A stretch of 64,000 nt of DNA from Augochlora pura (GCF_028453695.1 NC_135777.1:19891714-19955713), one strand, 5' to 3'; positions 37,028 to 50,563 are shown, numbered from the stretch's first letter. The notes: generated by a model from the sequence alone, not told the origin. Numbers and translations are program-made.

Positions 37028-40000
37028 GGGTCACAGCCGCTTATGTAAACCATATAGAAGCACACACTATCTAGCAGCGCGCCGTTTATCTAATAATATT
37101 ATGGTGCAACGCCAGCGCAACCCATAACAGGCGCTCGGGATGCACTGGCCGCGATGCATATAGATACACTTAGGGCCGAGCTCGTACGCCTCTATAGGGT
37201 AATGCTTGTGTACGGCGTAGCCAAGGCGCAAGGTGTGCGCTGTCCACGACCCATGGGGGTGTGCGCGAGCACTTGTACAGATACTATCAGCAGATATTTC
37301 GTGAGATAGAGGATATATCCCGGCGATATTATCGCCGCGGAACGAATACGGTTCTTCGCGCCGACTCCACGCGAACACCGCCGGGATAATCGACGGCCCC
37401 GGAATTTGTTCGCGCGGCTTCCCGCCGGATTTTTCACATTTTTCCGTCTCCCATTTATAGACGCCGATCCTTATACAGATTTCTAATTTCGCTCCCCAGA
37501 AAAATTGACGATCCGCGGGGCCCGTTTAATAACGCTCCGCATGTTTCTATTAAATTTAATTCAATTTTTATTCCGATCGAATGGGGAACAGGGCTCGTTG
37601 TTCGTAATCCCAAGCCATTTTATTATATGTTCAAAGATTCAGCTTGATGATCTATTTTATTTAAATGGACATTCATCGGCTAGTAACTTGTACACTCTGT
37701 GTTAATCCTTTCGGTTTGTTTTAAGGTACAATCATACATAAGGCACAAGTAAACGTAGCGTTCAAGATACCTTAAACAAGCGTAATGTAAAATAATTTTA
37801 TTATAGCGTAATTATATAATAATTAGGTAATTACTCAGATATCTTGACGATCTTTCTTCTATAACTATTCACGATCTCTATCTAACAGTGCTGTTGCCTA
37901 AGGTGAAAAATTATATTCGCATTTCTCATAAATTTCAATTAAAAATAGTCAATTACCAAATTTTCCATAAATCTCACTTATAATACAATTAAACAATGCG
38001 AACTCTCACCCGTACAGCCTTTGTCAATGCTTAACTTCCTTGCTTGAGAAATACAACCACAAAACGCGACTAGTCATCGCCTATCATTCATCTTAATTCT
38101 TACTTATCATCGCGCGCGACAGTAAAAAAAATGATACATCGAACGTTTTACGCAACCGGTGCAATCTTATTGTTAATACGTCCACGCGATACGTTTTAGA
38201 AAAGCCGCGACGATGTTCTACAACCGCCGGGGCCGGCCTGGCAGCTCCATTAAAATTCCTCCGTGCATAATCGGTACTACGGCGAGCCAAGTTTGAACGG
38301 TTCGCGTCTGTAACTCACATGTCCTTAAAAATCGTTAAGCGGTCGACGCGAAGTTTTCGAGCCTAATGCGATGAAGTAACATAACGTCCGCGAGTCCAGT
38401 TACGAGTCGCGTCGGGGAACGCGTCGCGCGCGAACCGATCGCGCGACGGGGAACCGGCGTGAAATCGAAGTTGCGTTCCGCGATCGTTAGCGACGAAATT
38501 ACGAGGCGTTCTATTAGAGGCCGGGGCGCCAATGTAACTTTGTAAGCCCGCGAAGCCCGGGCGACTTACGAGCCGCGTAAATCGCGCGCCGAGCGGATCC
38601 AATCCTCTAAGTCATTACACGGGAACTTACGATCGTCAAAACTTCTGCCACGCCGCGGAGGCCGTTTCGATTCCGCCGGCACCGCCGCGAGTCGTCGCGG
38701 AAGGGAATCGATATACATGCGAACCGCTCGCGGCCGAATGATTTGCGAATCGCGAATTTATGAACTATTAAACGGCCGACGGTTTAGAGCCGCCTGTTGG
38801 CCAGCGATTGATCGCCGGTGTCCGGAGAACGCGTGTTCGTCGATCACGTGGTCAATTTTTGCTTTCTATGGAACCGTGGTTCCACCGTCTTCTTTATTTA
38901 TATACACGGACGGATGTGCACTTATTTCTAAAAGAACGAAAATAGAAGCACGAGCGAGTTGATTTTATAGAAATTAAATTCATTAAGTCTTGTTCGCGTA
39001 TTGGGCCATATTTAAATATCATTAAAATGAAACGAAACGAGTTAAATCGTTTCTGCGATTTCGCAGTCGCCGACTGTAAAAAACAGGATTAATCGAGGCA
39101 ATTGAAAGCGTTTAGTGCTCCAATTAGTCGACGGTAATCGCCCGGGCATGTTTAACGTGGAATCACGAACTCGTCGGGAGGTTCAAGTGCCTCGGATGAC
39201 CGATGGGACGCTTAGGATCGTTGTATTATTAAGAGACTCGTCGATGCCGTTTAGACGAACCGGCATGGCAGCCGGTCGCAAAAAGCGACACAGAAATAAG
39301 TTAAGGTCCGCGTGACACGGCGCACTTACCATTCCGCCGCGCGCGCGGTTTAACGTCTCTCGGGTTGTCAACAAGATCGTCACGAATATCCGCGGGCTTG
39401 CGGAGTGGTTCCAGCTGGTCGCCGCGCGTCGGTGGCGTTCGCCGTCAAAGGGGGGCAAAACAACGCGGGCGACGAAGACGAACGTATCGGCGGTCGCAAA
39501 AGTGGAACGATGGGCGGCTTTAACGGTGGCACGCGTGATTGCGGGCGATCGCGCGTCTACTTTAAAGGTTAATGCCGGGACGCCAGAAAAATGCCGGAAT
39601 TAATGCGTCGCGTGTGCTACTGGTTGCGTGCCCGATGACCATTCCCGGTGGCCCACGAGAAAAAAGACACAGCTCCGCTCTCCGTGGGTAAATCGGCGTA
39701 AACACACACGCGCGAGCGAGCGAGCGAGCGACCGAGCAAGCGACCGAGCGGAGAAATTCGACGCGTCTTCTGCGCGAGACTGCCGAGGAAGTCTGTTAGC
39801 GGAATCGGTATTGCTAGCCGGTGGCTATAATCGGATCTACTCCGATATCAACGCGATTACAGGCTACCGGGGATCTCTCGAACCGGCGATGATCTCAAAA
39901 TAACCCGATTTAGTCACAATGTAGCGGCGCATTGCCGCGCAACCACGGTATTCCCTGATTATCTCGCACCCTTTATCTCTGCCCTACGGGCCTTGCGTTA

Positions 40001-40868
40001 GATTGCAACGCACCCGGGCATTTATTAGCGACACTTTATGCTAAGCGTTCGTTGGAATTCTATTAAATTCCTGCACGGAAGACCGCTCGATTTGAATAAT
40101 GACGACGTGCCGACCGGGTAATTGTGACATTAACGTTTCGCGGATTATTCTGCATGGTGGTTGACATCCAATTAGGGCTAATAACTTCTACGGCGCTAAT
40201 ATACGATCGACTTGTCCAAGCTTATTACGAGACCATACGAATATCTATTTAGTCCGGTGTATTCATAGTAAACGATCGTTCGTAGTATATTTACTTATGC
40301 AAGACTGTTAAATTTAGGTGTCTAAATGTAATAAAATAAAGTAAAATAAAATATAGGCAAATTGTTAAAAAAGTATTGTTAGTAATAAAATATATTTTAA
40401 AAATTCTTTGCTCACTTTTCGACGCTCCCTTAAATATATCACGCCAAAAGACGACCATACGATGCCAAAGACGTTGCTAAATACGTTGCTCTCGATAATC
40501 ACGAGAACGTGTTAAAGAACCTCGTTGGACTAAAAATAGGCAAACGCTGGCAGAAAAAAAAGGTGCACCACGTAATGAAGAAGAGGCGTCAACCTTGTGG
40601 TTTTGGCGGTCTTTTATCGGTGCCTCGAACCGGCGTCGGCGCGGCGCGGCTTGTCAATCCGTCATAAAGGTAACTCAATTGCGCACCGTAAAAATGGCGC
40701 CGCGGGCCGTAAAGATCGATGATCCGACGTCGAAGTTGCCGCGCGCTTTGTCTTCACGCATGAGCCGGGCGGATCGGAGGAGATTAACGCGGGTAAGGTG
40801 ACGGACACGACGGGCGCGCAGCGCGAGAAAGAAAAGCGAGGAGAGGAGCGTCGGGGGCCCTTCTCGGG
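37028..40868. other. Intron segment without recognised genes
   Basis: GC-rich at 37030-37440, AT-rich at about 37500-38120, GC-rich at 38150-38900, AT-rich at 38930-39110, GC-rich at 39300-40200, then AT-rich at 40250-40530. TTAATCCTTTCGG at 37702 faintly resembles the ends of the TTAA elements. No gene was recognised. Confidence 0.45.
39711..39751. repeat. (GAGC)n tetranucleotide repeat, imperfect
   Basis: About ten GAGC/GACC/CAAG-type units; the first five are perfect. Confidence 0.87.
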
Positions 40869-40917
40869 TCGCCGGTCCCTCTCGCCGGTCTCTCTCGCCG
40901 GTCTCTCTCGCCGGTCC
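40869..40917. repeat. 13-bp minisatellite, four copies
   Basis: TCGCCGGTC starts at 40869, 40882, 40895 and 40908, exactly 13 bp apart, with CTCTC spacers. Confidence 0.9.
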
Positions 40918-43489
40918 GCGACTCTCGATCCGGCGAACTTAATTACGCGCCGGAACGGAACGCTCGTCGTTTGCTCGCCCGCAGGGATTTGCCCGGTTAA
41001 TTTATTAGCGGCCGCCACGAAATCGGGAACGATTGGACGTCAACGTCCCGCGCTAACGAGTCGCGACAGCAAATTGTTTCGTGCGATCGTCCCTCTCGCC
41101 ATTGTGAGCCATTCAATTACCGTCGCGGACGATTTCTGCCGGATTAATTGACCGGTTGTGTCACTTGCTCGCGGTGATCCGTCGCAAAAAAGAACGGAAT
41201 CCGACACGCGGACGAGATCGCTCGAATTTTTCGCAGAATTTTTGCGTTGCGTCGCTCCAACGGCGACAGAAGAAGTGACAATAGAAATGCATAGAAGCGA
41301 AACGCGGTGAGAAAATTAAGCGAAACTTTGATCGGTCGTTTTAACGAGAAAGGGAGAATCGACGGAGGTGAAAGGTCACTCGGTTGATCAGAAATCGGTA
41401 AAAGTTATTTTCCTGCATTGTGCATCTGTTTTACTGCCGGCACGCTAACCGTTTAATTTGTCTGCGCGAAGTGAGAAACCGTGCGTCGCTTATTATTTTA
41501 CCCTCTCGTTTGTAACAATGATTATACTATAATGGCGCGGCGGCACGGATCTCGCAATTGAGCGGTACACAGGATTCGTCTGTACGTACGGATGATCTGT
41601 ATTGACTGCGTACGATCGCGCCGCGAGGTTTCTCTCGCGCCGGGATAACGCGAATTAAAGATCGTTTTAACGCTAAACGCCGCTTTCGACGGTTAATCTG
41701 CAATCTCGATTCCGCGAGTCGAACGTGAGTGGATAATGGAGGAAGTGCAGAGACGAGATGGAAGATATTAAGATAATGGGGAAAATTGACGATACACGTC
41801 GGAGGGTTAACGATGACTTACGGGGCCGCAGTGAAAACGTTATTACGTATCGATGAAGCCTTGTGCCAGAACGGTTTGCAAAGTACGTTTCCTAGGTTTG
41901 CAACTTAATTAACTTAGCAACCCGATGTTTTATGTATGAAATGCCCGAGAGATATCTCTATATTTACCGACGTCCCGATGATAGTTTAATTCCCGAGTGT
42001 CAGTCGGCCGGTAATCACCCCGTCACGACTCTATTGAAAAATCGAGCCAACGGACGAACTACTGAATGGGGCAACAACACTGTCCGAGTTTAATAAGAAA
42101 TCGATAAAATGCCGATGCGCGAACCGTGAGAACACTGAAGCCGACGTGCCGTTTCGCGAAACCAGCACCTGCTTCCAGGAGAAATTTTATTTCTTTAATT
42201 TAGAACGTGGAATTCGAGATGGGAACGTTCTATAACAATTTCTTGAGGTTAATATTAAAGATGGATTGGTAATATTTTATTAGTGTAAATATTTTAGATA
42301 TTACGCTCTATATCATATTTTAACTTTGGTTTGATAGATCTACTTGAGGCGTGTCTGTGCATGGACGACCGATTCTACTTATTTCCATTTCTAATTGTCT
42401 TGCGTTGTTATTCTCAGAGACTGTCGAACGCGAACTGCTTAATTTAATAAAAGCGATTTAATTATTCACTGTTGAGTTAGAAACGTCTCTAGTACTTAAC
42501 GTGTGACATACTTTCAGGAAATATATTTTCCAAAGAGAAACACTAAATTACCTAAAAGCATATAACTTACATTTTCTTGCATACACCATTATTCAATTGT
42601 TACAATTGCATGCTAAATAAATATTGAAATTTCTTTATTACATAAATTACCTTCTTCTTACTTTAAAACTCGAGAACCAAGTATTTCAGTATACAGAAAC
42701 TCGAAAATAAAATCGATTTTCTGAAAGGTGCATCGTTCACCAAAAATCGATTGGAATGAAGCTATGAACCCGATCCGTAGAGGGCAACGACAAAAACTGG
42801 GTAGTACAGGAATAAACTCGGCGTTTCGTATCGCGGACGTCGTCGGATCGATCGGATCGGAGACCGATACAAAAGCCTTCGAACGATTTCCAATGGTAAA
42901 GTCCTCCCGCGGCAGTAGCGAGCGTGACGTTCCCCGCCACGGTAACCGTCGCAGAGGTTAAAACGGCCGGTTCGCTGAACGAGGACGGTGGGGAGACACT
43001 AAGGAGAGCGAGCTGCATCTGCCCCATGAATATTTAGGGCCCTCGGTACTCCCGCAATGGAGTATTTATTCGCGAGTGCCGGTTTTATATCACTCAACCG
43101 GAGCGGAGGCCAGCGGGTACGTCCGCGGCGCGGCCGGCATCTCAAAGGCAGGCTTTCCCGATGGGGGATCCCATGCCCGAGATCCCCGAGATCGAGTTTC
43201 ACCGTCCGCGGTCCCGATCCGCTTGAAATATCGCCGGGATCGGACTACCGATCAACGATACGAGGCAATCGACGCGTTGCTAATCACGGATTACCTGTTA
43301 TCGCGGTAGCTCCTGTCTGTGCCCGCTTTCTACCGGGCTTTACCAACCAACGCGTTTCCGGTGATTAACAAGATACACACGGACCGTGGATTTCAACAGC
43401 CCGGCCACTTAGATAGGACCGATCGGCGCATTACCGATTTTTGATCCGGTCGTGAGAGGGATCGCAAATGGAGGATGAATAATTAATGC
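40918..43489. other. Intron segment without recognised genes
   Basis: GC-rich to about 41150, mixed to 41880, AT-rich at 41880-42720, then GC-rich at about 42740-43330. No exon or RNA gene was recognised. Confidence 0.45.
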
Positions 43490-43600
43490 TAGTCCTTTGC
43501 ACTCGAAGCCGTTTTAACTGTAAATCTGAAATAATATTTCTGTCTCATTGTATTTCCATTCTATGTAACAAAGTACGCTCTTACTGATAATTCCACTATT
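43490..43600 (+). mobile_element. Single end of a TTAA element, family B relative
   Basis: CCTTTGCACTCGAAGCC followed by TTTTAACTGTAAATCTGAAA matches the inverted right end of the element at 61436-61651 over about 90 bp. TTAA is not directly adjacent; the nearest is at about 43483. The far end was not identified, so the copy is truncated or heavily decayed and the right boundary is approximate. Confidence 0.55.
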
Positions 43601-45312
43601 TAACGATCTTTTAAATCTAAACTTAATTGGCATAAAAACGATCTTTAGACCTATAATACTATAAAAGACCTAAGTATACCTATTTCTATCAAAACCAGCA
43701 GTTTTTTGACTGCAAAAATTGCAGCCAACTGTTGCAGCTGCCCTAATGTCATTTCAACACATAGAAACGTGTACCAGTCATTTTGACTGTACTCCATAAG
43801 TGCTAATAACAACAAATATATTTGTTATGAATAATACAGATAAAATAATATAAAGTTCATCAAACTGGTTCTTCAGTTATGACTACAAAAGTCATGATAT
43901 AATTTTCGAAAGAAAATGTTACGTAGTAAATGTTAAACGCAGTAGGAATTTTCAATTGAAATTGCAAGAAAACAGTCATTTTAACTGGCCTGGTAAATCT
44001 AGCATTAAATCATAGTCACATTTTCTGGACCGAGTTGGTTCCAAGTAATTCTCTTCAAGTACGTTCCCACGAATTGTTGTGGACTTAGCTCGATCACTCG
44101 ATTAACGTTTATCCGGGATTTTCTGGAGGATTTTACGAGTGTCGCTTTCTCGTGAAAAGCCTCCGATATCATTTTACAGTTTCTACGAATAAGAACACCG
44201 CATCTTACGAATTGCATTCAGCGTATGCAATGAACTTCGAACGCATTATACTTGTTAAGCAATTAGTTTCGTGCAGGCCTCGTAAGACGGGGTCGTAAAT
44301 CAATTTCTGTTGCGTGTCCTCGAATATTTAATGCCAAATTTATTACAATTTCATAGCAAGCGAGGCAACAAAAAATCGAGCGTTTTGCAGAATTATTTTC
44401 TAATAACGCGAAAATGGGAATGCTGTTAATCGATGATTAACACGGGGAATTACGTGTGGCACTGTTACCAAGAAAATAGGCAGTTTAAATAATTCATAAA
44501 TACCTGAAAATATTAAGATTCTCATTTATCAATCTACTAATTTGCATGAAATATTGTCTTACGATTATTCAAACAGAGATAAAAACGGCATCGCTTTACC
44601 GCTCGATTACTCTTTAACGATGACTAAGATGATTAAGGGTCTTCGATCACTATCACTAAAAAATCGTTCATTAATTTTTACAAGCGATACGTTGAACTGT
44701 TTTCTCAGATTTAAAAATTCGATTCACATGTCGCGTCTTTATAGCGATACACTTCCTTTCACTTTATTACACTTATAATTTCAAAAGAGTATCTTCGTAA
44801 TAATGACGGAAAATCTGGATAATTTGATCGGGAAAAAATTTCGTCACAATTCCATTCCGCTTCGACGAATTTCTAATTCTCGCGCGTGCAAACGTATCCC
44901 CGAGATAATGAAGGCAGAAAAGAGCCGGGCTTAAGGTTACGAGGAAGTGTCAGAGCGGCGAGCGCCGTGAGTCGATAGATTCCAGGGATCAGAGACCTCC
45001 GCGTAGATTAGCTTTTTTCATCGGCTCCGCCGGGATGGACTTTTTAATATGCCCGCGGAATCGCACCGCGAGGCGAAATAATGCCGGGACGGTACGTAAG
45101 TACGTACGAGGGTAAACAGCCGCAATCAGCGCAACCTTTCGAACAGGTTGGTGAATAGGCATCGATAGCTCCAGGTGCGTCGCGAATTACAATCGCACCG
45201 CTCGCCGGCGACGAGTAACGAGTACTCCCCGGGAATGATTCAACGTTTCGACGTAAGAAAAGTGTAAAAAGGTACAAATAATATCGCACTGTCCTCGATG
45301 CCTTTCACCGTG
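43601..45312. other. Intron segment, largely AT-rich
   Basis: AT-rich to about 44880, then GC-rich. The stretch 43690-44010 contains several near-repeats of CAGTCATTTTRACTG, which may be debris of further small elements. No gene was recognised. Confidence 0.4.
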
Positions 45313-45332
45313 GCGCGCGCGCGCGCGCGCGC
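45313..45332. repeat. (CG)n alternating tract
   Basis: About 20 bases of uninterrupted GC alternation. Confidence 0.9.
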
Positions 45333-45654
45333 TAATGGCGAAGGCAGCGGCGATAGCGCGTGCACGCGCCGCGCGGCGTTGCTCGGATGAAATTCAAATT
45401 CGCTGCCGCTATACCATTTCCAAACTACTAATTCCACGTCATTTCGCTGATGGACGAGAGTGCGCGGAGAGCCACGGCTGTATTTCATCATTCGGCACCT
45501 TACGAACCCGGCAAACGAGACAGCTCCCTCGATCTATGCACGCGAACGCCGCTCGGTCGCGCGCGGATCCAGGCCGACAAATGGATCCTCTCGGCCGGCA
45601 CAATCGGCCTGTGTCCGGTGATTTATGGGACACCGGTTTCGATCCCATCCACTT

Positions 45655-45896
45655 TTAACCCCTTGCCGGACCATTTTCTTTACAATTAAAATATCTTTGA
45701 TCGCACTAATTTCGTCGAAGAAAAAGGAATTTTATATTTATTGTTTACTGACATCTGCACTAATATTTAAATATTGCTAACAAGAGGGTAATATTTAATT
45801 CTTACTTAAAGGAGAGGATGAAGATTCGTACTTATCAACTTGTTACTAAAAATCTCCATTGCGAGTCCGATTGGTTAAAGTACGGCAAGGGGTTAA
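45655..45896. mobile_element. TTAA-flanked MITE, family A copy 2
   Basis: A 242-bp element beginning TTAACCCCTTGCCG and ending CGGCAAGGGGTTAA. These are perfect 14-bp terminal inverted repeats that include TTAA. Ends and internal blocks match the element at 4982-5227. Shared features include ACCATTTTCTT near the left end, a CACT-x-AATATTTAAATATT-like block, GTACTTA...TTACTAA, and CGAGTC close to the right end. It is non-coding. It sits exactly where GC-rich DNA changes to AT-rich DNA. Confidence 0.82.
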
Positions 45897-46068
45897 TAAA
45901 CGCCTGTATTAAGTCCCCCAAAAATGCCATGTCAACCAACTTTATTCATTATCAAACTGCGTGAATTTTTGCAAACTATAAATGCTCTCTATATCATTTA
46001 GCAAGAGCCATTTTAGAATTCTTTCTGTATTTTCTAAACGTTATAAATTACAGCTGCACGTTTTCCTC

Positions 46069-46102
46069 ATAAATTCATGAAATTCGCAGTCTCCTCGTTA
46101 TC
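46069..46102 (+). repeat. Dispersed short motif (CGCARTCTA type)
   Basis: CATAAATTCATGAAATTCGC followed by AGTCTCCTCGTTA. It aligns with 17771-17804 and 16196-16230. Confidence 0.45.
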
Positions 46103-46687
46103 TCTGACGCGAGCCACGAACCTTATTAGCAGATTACGGTTTTCATGCTTTAACGGCGAAGCGGATAAGTGAAATATAAGATAGCGTAGACATTGGCAGA
46201 GCTCGCGTACACCATGGTATTATTGGCAATTTACTAAAACGATAACGAGCGAAACCAAATTCTTGTTTAATTTCAGAGATTAGAGCATGGATCGGCGAGT
46301 CATCTCCAAAGTCAAATCGCGCGAGCTCGTGAAAATTCCGTTCGGAGAGATCCGAGTATTATTTTTCAATACTCGAAACGTCGATGAATGAGATGCAGAA
46401 GAGACAATTATCCGTTAACAAGGTTTCGGGGAGTAGAAATTTAATTATTGTCCTTGTTCGATGATTCCGAGTTTCGACGGGAAGGGATAGCGCGAGGTTC
46501 CTGAACTAATGAAAATATCTTGTGCGCCTTTCCATTCATCAGCCCGTCTAGTACGCGCGTTCAAGATTAGGCTAATAACAGCTTGTAGCCGCAACTCGCC
46601 TTTGCTGACCGTACAATTTTATTATTTTCTTTCTCTGTCCGTTCTTCGAATTAACGGCATAGTATTTTCGCGATGAAGAGTTGGAGG

Positions 46688-46713
46688 AATAATAATAATA
46701 ATAATAATAATAT
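46688..46713. repeat. (AAT)n microsatellite
   Basis: About eight AAT triplets in tandem. Confidence 0.92.
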
Positions 46714-47692
46714 CATGACAATAATAGTGAATGATTGCGACGGCAGGTGAATTTATTGGGAATGGGTTTGAAAGGGCTGGGTTCAAAGATGCTATTAAAC
46801 AGTACTATGTTCTAGTGGAACGTCTATTGCAGCGGTGTTTAAATACGTAGCAGACATTCTCGGTGAAAAATCCATTTCTTTTTGTGGAATCTAGCACTTT
46901 ACTATTTCTAGTTACGAATTCAGAATGCTCTCGTAATTATTCGCTAATGAAGTCTTTGATTGTTGATATACCGAGTTCAGACTGCAAACGAAAGTACGAG
47001 AGTCATCCACTTGATATTCTAACTGTATCTTAACACGTTCGCGTCAGATGACGTCAAATTATGTAATCGATGTTTTCTCTGTACCAATAATATTTTTGTA
47101 TTAATCAACTATTTTTTTTATCAATGTTCCCCACATTAATAGAACGTTCGAAATGGTTCGATTTCACTTCAGAATTTCTATGAAACGTCGGACACATATA
47201 AAAAAATTGAATATATATTCTAAAAGCTTATTATTTATCCTACGACCCTATATTGTACGAATTTTATGTTATTGTCAAAAGTGTAGATAAGTTCTTCGTT
47301 GATAGCAGGAGAGCAATGTGTATAATTAGTATGTTTGATTTCAAGTAAACTGTCAAGCAGTTAAGTGCTTTAAAATCAGATAAAAATCTATCCATGGACG
47401 AAATTAATTAGCCAGACGTATCCGTTCGAAAAAGCAGCAGATAAATCGGCCGCTTTTCACCGAATGAAAGCAATTCCCTCGAAAGCAGCGCGTACAAGGT
47501 TCAATTATTCACGTCGGAGAGTACCGAGCACCGGCGCGGCGTATTAGAAGCGAGCAGTGCTCGCGACCAGTCCCCGGTTTCCCCGTTCGTTTTCATCGGG
47601 AATCGATCAGCGGCTGATCGGACGACGACGTCCGCGTCCGATCGACTCGATTTTAGCCAGATCGAAATCACGAATACCGGCGTCGTTCCATC

Positions 47693-47719
47693 CGTACGTA
47701 CGTACGTACGTACGTACGT
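47693..47719. repeat. (CGTA)n microsatellite
   Basis: About seven perfect CGTA units. The unit is self-complementary, so the tract can fold on itself. Confidence 0.92.
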
Positions 47720-48252
47720 TCTCGTTCGCCTGTCCGTCGGTTCCCCGCGCCGGCGTTTTCCATTTAAATGCGAGCGCACCGGCCGGAATAAATTATCCGG
47801 TCCATCGATTATTTCCTTACAACACCGCCGGCAGCCCCTTATTTAGAGTGGACTCGCGGCGAGTCCCCGAGCTGGAAGCGTCCCCGCGCGGGATGCCTGC
47901 GCGCCCAGAATAGGAGAAATTCCCTGACAATCGGCGAGGCGCGCGCGATCCTTCTCCCGGAGATACACATCGCGATGGCCGGGGGAGACCGCATCGATTC
48001 GGAGCGGACGAACGGGGAGGAAGAATCGCGCGGGCCCGTCCGCCGAGTCACCCGATGTCGTCTAGAAAACGCGGCTCCGAGAAATCGCGGAAACCGTGTC
48101 GCCTTCGGAAAGGTCAGGCCCCCGCGACATTTCGGTGTGGCGAGCGAACCTGCGAGCGACAATAACGCTCGGCGAATTAGCCGAACCGTCTCGGCTACCT
48201 TGCACCTGAACGACGGTGGCGCGATTTGTAACATGGCTTGGATGCTGGTGTG

Positions 48253-48652
48253 TAGTTGAACACTTCGCGTGTTCAGTAGTTTAGGCAAAAAGACATCGAG
48301 GCGCTTGGTATTTGGACGTCGAGAACATTTGGTACTGTGACATTCAGGATATTAAACATTTGAACGCTTACGTCATCCGGATAAGTAGTTGAACGTCTAG
48401 GACATTCGGTGAAGTACTTGGATAAGTGAGACACTTGGATAAGTACTTAAACACCTGAGATATTCAGAAAGATACTTAGGCACCTAGGACGCTTGGCATT
48501 TGGACGCTAAGGGCATTCGATACTATGAGACCCGGGATATTCAACATTTGGGTACGTAGATCATTTAGTTATTTATTTGAACATCTAGGACATTTGGAGA
48601 AGTACTTCGATACGTAGGACACTCGAATAGGTACTTGAACACTTAGGATACT
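48253..48652 (+). repeat. Decayed minisatellite with a 29-bp period
   Basis: About 400 bp of diverged tandem units, mostly starting TACTT or TAGTT and containing TAGGACATTTGG-like and GGATAAG-like parts. Four readable units are exactly 29 bp long. Others run from 24 to 30 bp with one or two indels, so the array is old. No open frame is maintained. The array sits at the border between GC-rich DNA to its left and AT-rich DNA to its right. Confidence 0.85.
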
Positions 48653-50563
48653 GATCTCGGAAAATGGTCTAAGTTAATTGTGAGAAATATTAATTCGATA
48701 AAAATATCCCCTTTGCTTTTAATTATCGTAATCAATTGAAAATAATTCAACAGTGTCCTTAATTTTAAAGATAAGTAAAATAGATACTGAATATTTTTCA
48801 TTTTCAAATTAAATTTTATTGTTTGAATCCTGCATCAAGTAAATTTAATATATTTGAATGAATCTAATCGTGGTCACCATGAAATCGTTAAAAGATTTGT
48901 AAATGTTAATAGTAGCTGAATTTAGTTTTTAAATGATCTGTAAAAAACATTGTCAACAAAGAGAGTAACAATATTGCATAGACTTAATCATTGAAAAATT
49001 ATCGCTTTTGAAATTGAAAAAAACATGATTTGCCTAGATATGTCATTTGCATATTGAACACTTGACTTGGTCTCTGAAAATCACCACGATTCCTCGTATG
49101 CCTACAGTACAAAGTCCCCAGCCATTTTGTTTTAATCGGTCAATCAAGATCTGTAAACTGCGGAAACTTCTTTCGCTTCGTAAATTTATAATGAATTTTA
49201 GGAAAACAAGAATTAAATAGAAATCGACTTTTTCTACACGTCAGATGTTGTTAAGCATTTAATGCTCTGAATTTTTACTCGATCGTGACTATTATAAATG
49301 CATAAAATTTGCAATTAATTAGCGAAGTCGACGAAGAAACATCGACGACCTTTCTCCTTTCTTATTGACCAGCAGAATTATCCATACCGTAATCTAGTTT
49401 TTGCCTCGGAATCTTTCCGATTTACGAGTTAGTTTCTCTTACGCGCGCGCTAAAGAGAATATCCGAGTGTTAAAAATCGCATGGTATGCCGCCGCGTTGT
49501 TGAAAAATCTAGCTCAGTTTCGTTCACCCAGTTCGATACGAGACTTTTATCTTCTGTCTCGAACGTTGATGGCGCTCACGAAGTCGAGTAGAATTAAAGT
49601 TATCGGACATAAAAATTTTATTATCGCCGTTAACTATCTTGCAGTGTAAAGTGCAACTTCATTACCGAGCAACTAATAATTATTATAAATAATACCGAAT
49701 GCCGTTACGAGTGAAATAAACGATACTCGTGCGAAACGTGCACACTTCCCACGGTATTCGAGGTCTTAAAAACACCGTTTAGAGAACATGGCCGCCGCGA
49801 CCTTATAATTTGCGGATTATCGTTTAAACTTTGAGGTTACATTCTTCAGCGGCTGCAAAATTTTATCGAATTGAACTATTCTTCAATTCGGTCGAAATTA
49901 CGTAGCAAACATATAAAACATGAATTATATTTTTAACATTCGCGTCCTCTTACGAATCTTGATAAAATTAAAAAATTAAAATTGTTAATAAATTGGAATA
50001 ATTAAATTTCATGTAATTCTGTCACTTATACACGGCTGGCGCGGCAGTCGAAGTTTTAATATTGCAATTAGAATATATTTCGTTAATAGTGTCATGGTGA
50101 TACAATTTTTAAAAAAATGTATCAAATTAATTTTTATAATTCACCTTCTCGCGAAATTATGTGTGCGTCAGATTGGCTATCATAGTGTTATGTAATTGTT
50201 CTCTAGTCCCTATTTCTCAAATTAATCTAATTTCAACCAGCGAAAGAATCATTCGCTGTAAATGCACGACACAGTCGCGTAGTAGCCGTCCTTCTCTTCT
50301 TGCGTTGACTGTACAATCCCCAGATCTTCGATTAACTTGTAATTCCCTGAGATTCCCGGCGATAGTGTCGAGCATCGGGAGACACCCGATCTCTCGTTAA
50401 AAATTCCATCGACGCCGATCGGGTTTCCCCGAATCATCGCGTCCGGCGTCCCGGTAATTTACTAACTCGCGTCCCGTGGTACGCGCGCGCGCTCGTTCGC
50501 GAGAAGGATAAGACGGCGAACGAGCGGGAAAGGGTGAGTGAGTGAGAGACAGAAAAAGAGAGC

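Larger units (their letters stand above)
45897..48252. other. Intron segment without recognised genes
   Basis: AT-rich at 45900-47480 apart from a mixed stretch near 46100-46600, then GC-rich at 47500-48240. TTAACACGTTCGCGTC near 47031 recalls short motifs at 52654 and 58536 but shows no inverted partner. No gene was recognised. Confidence 0.45.
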
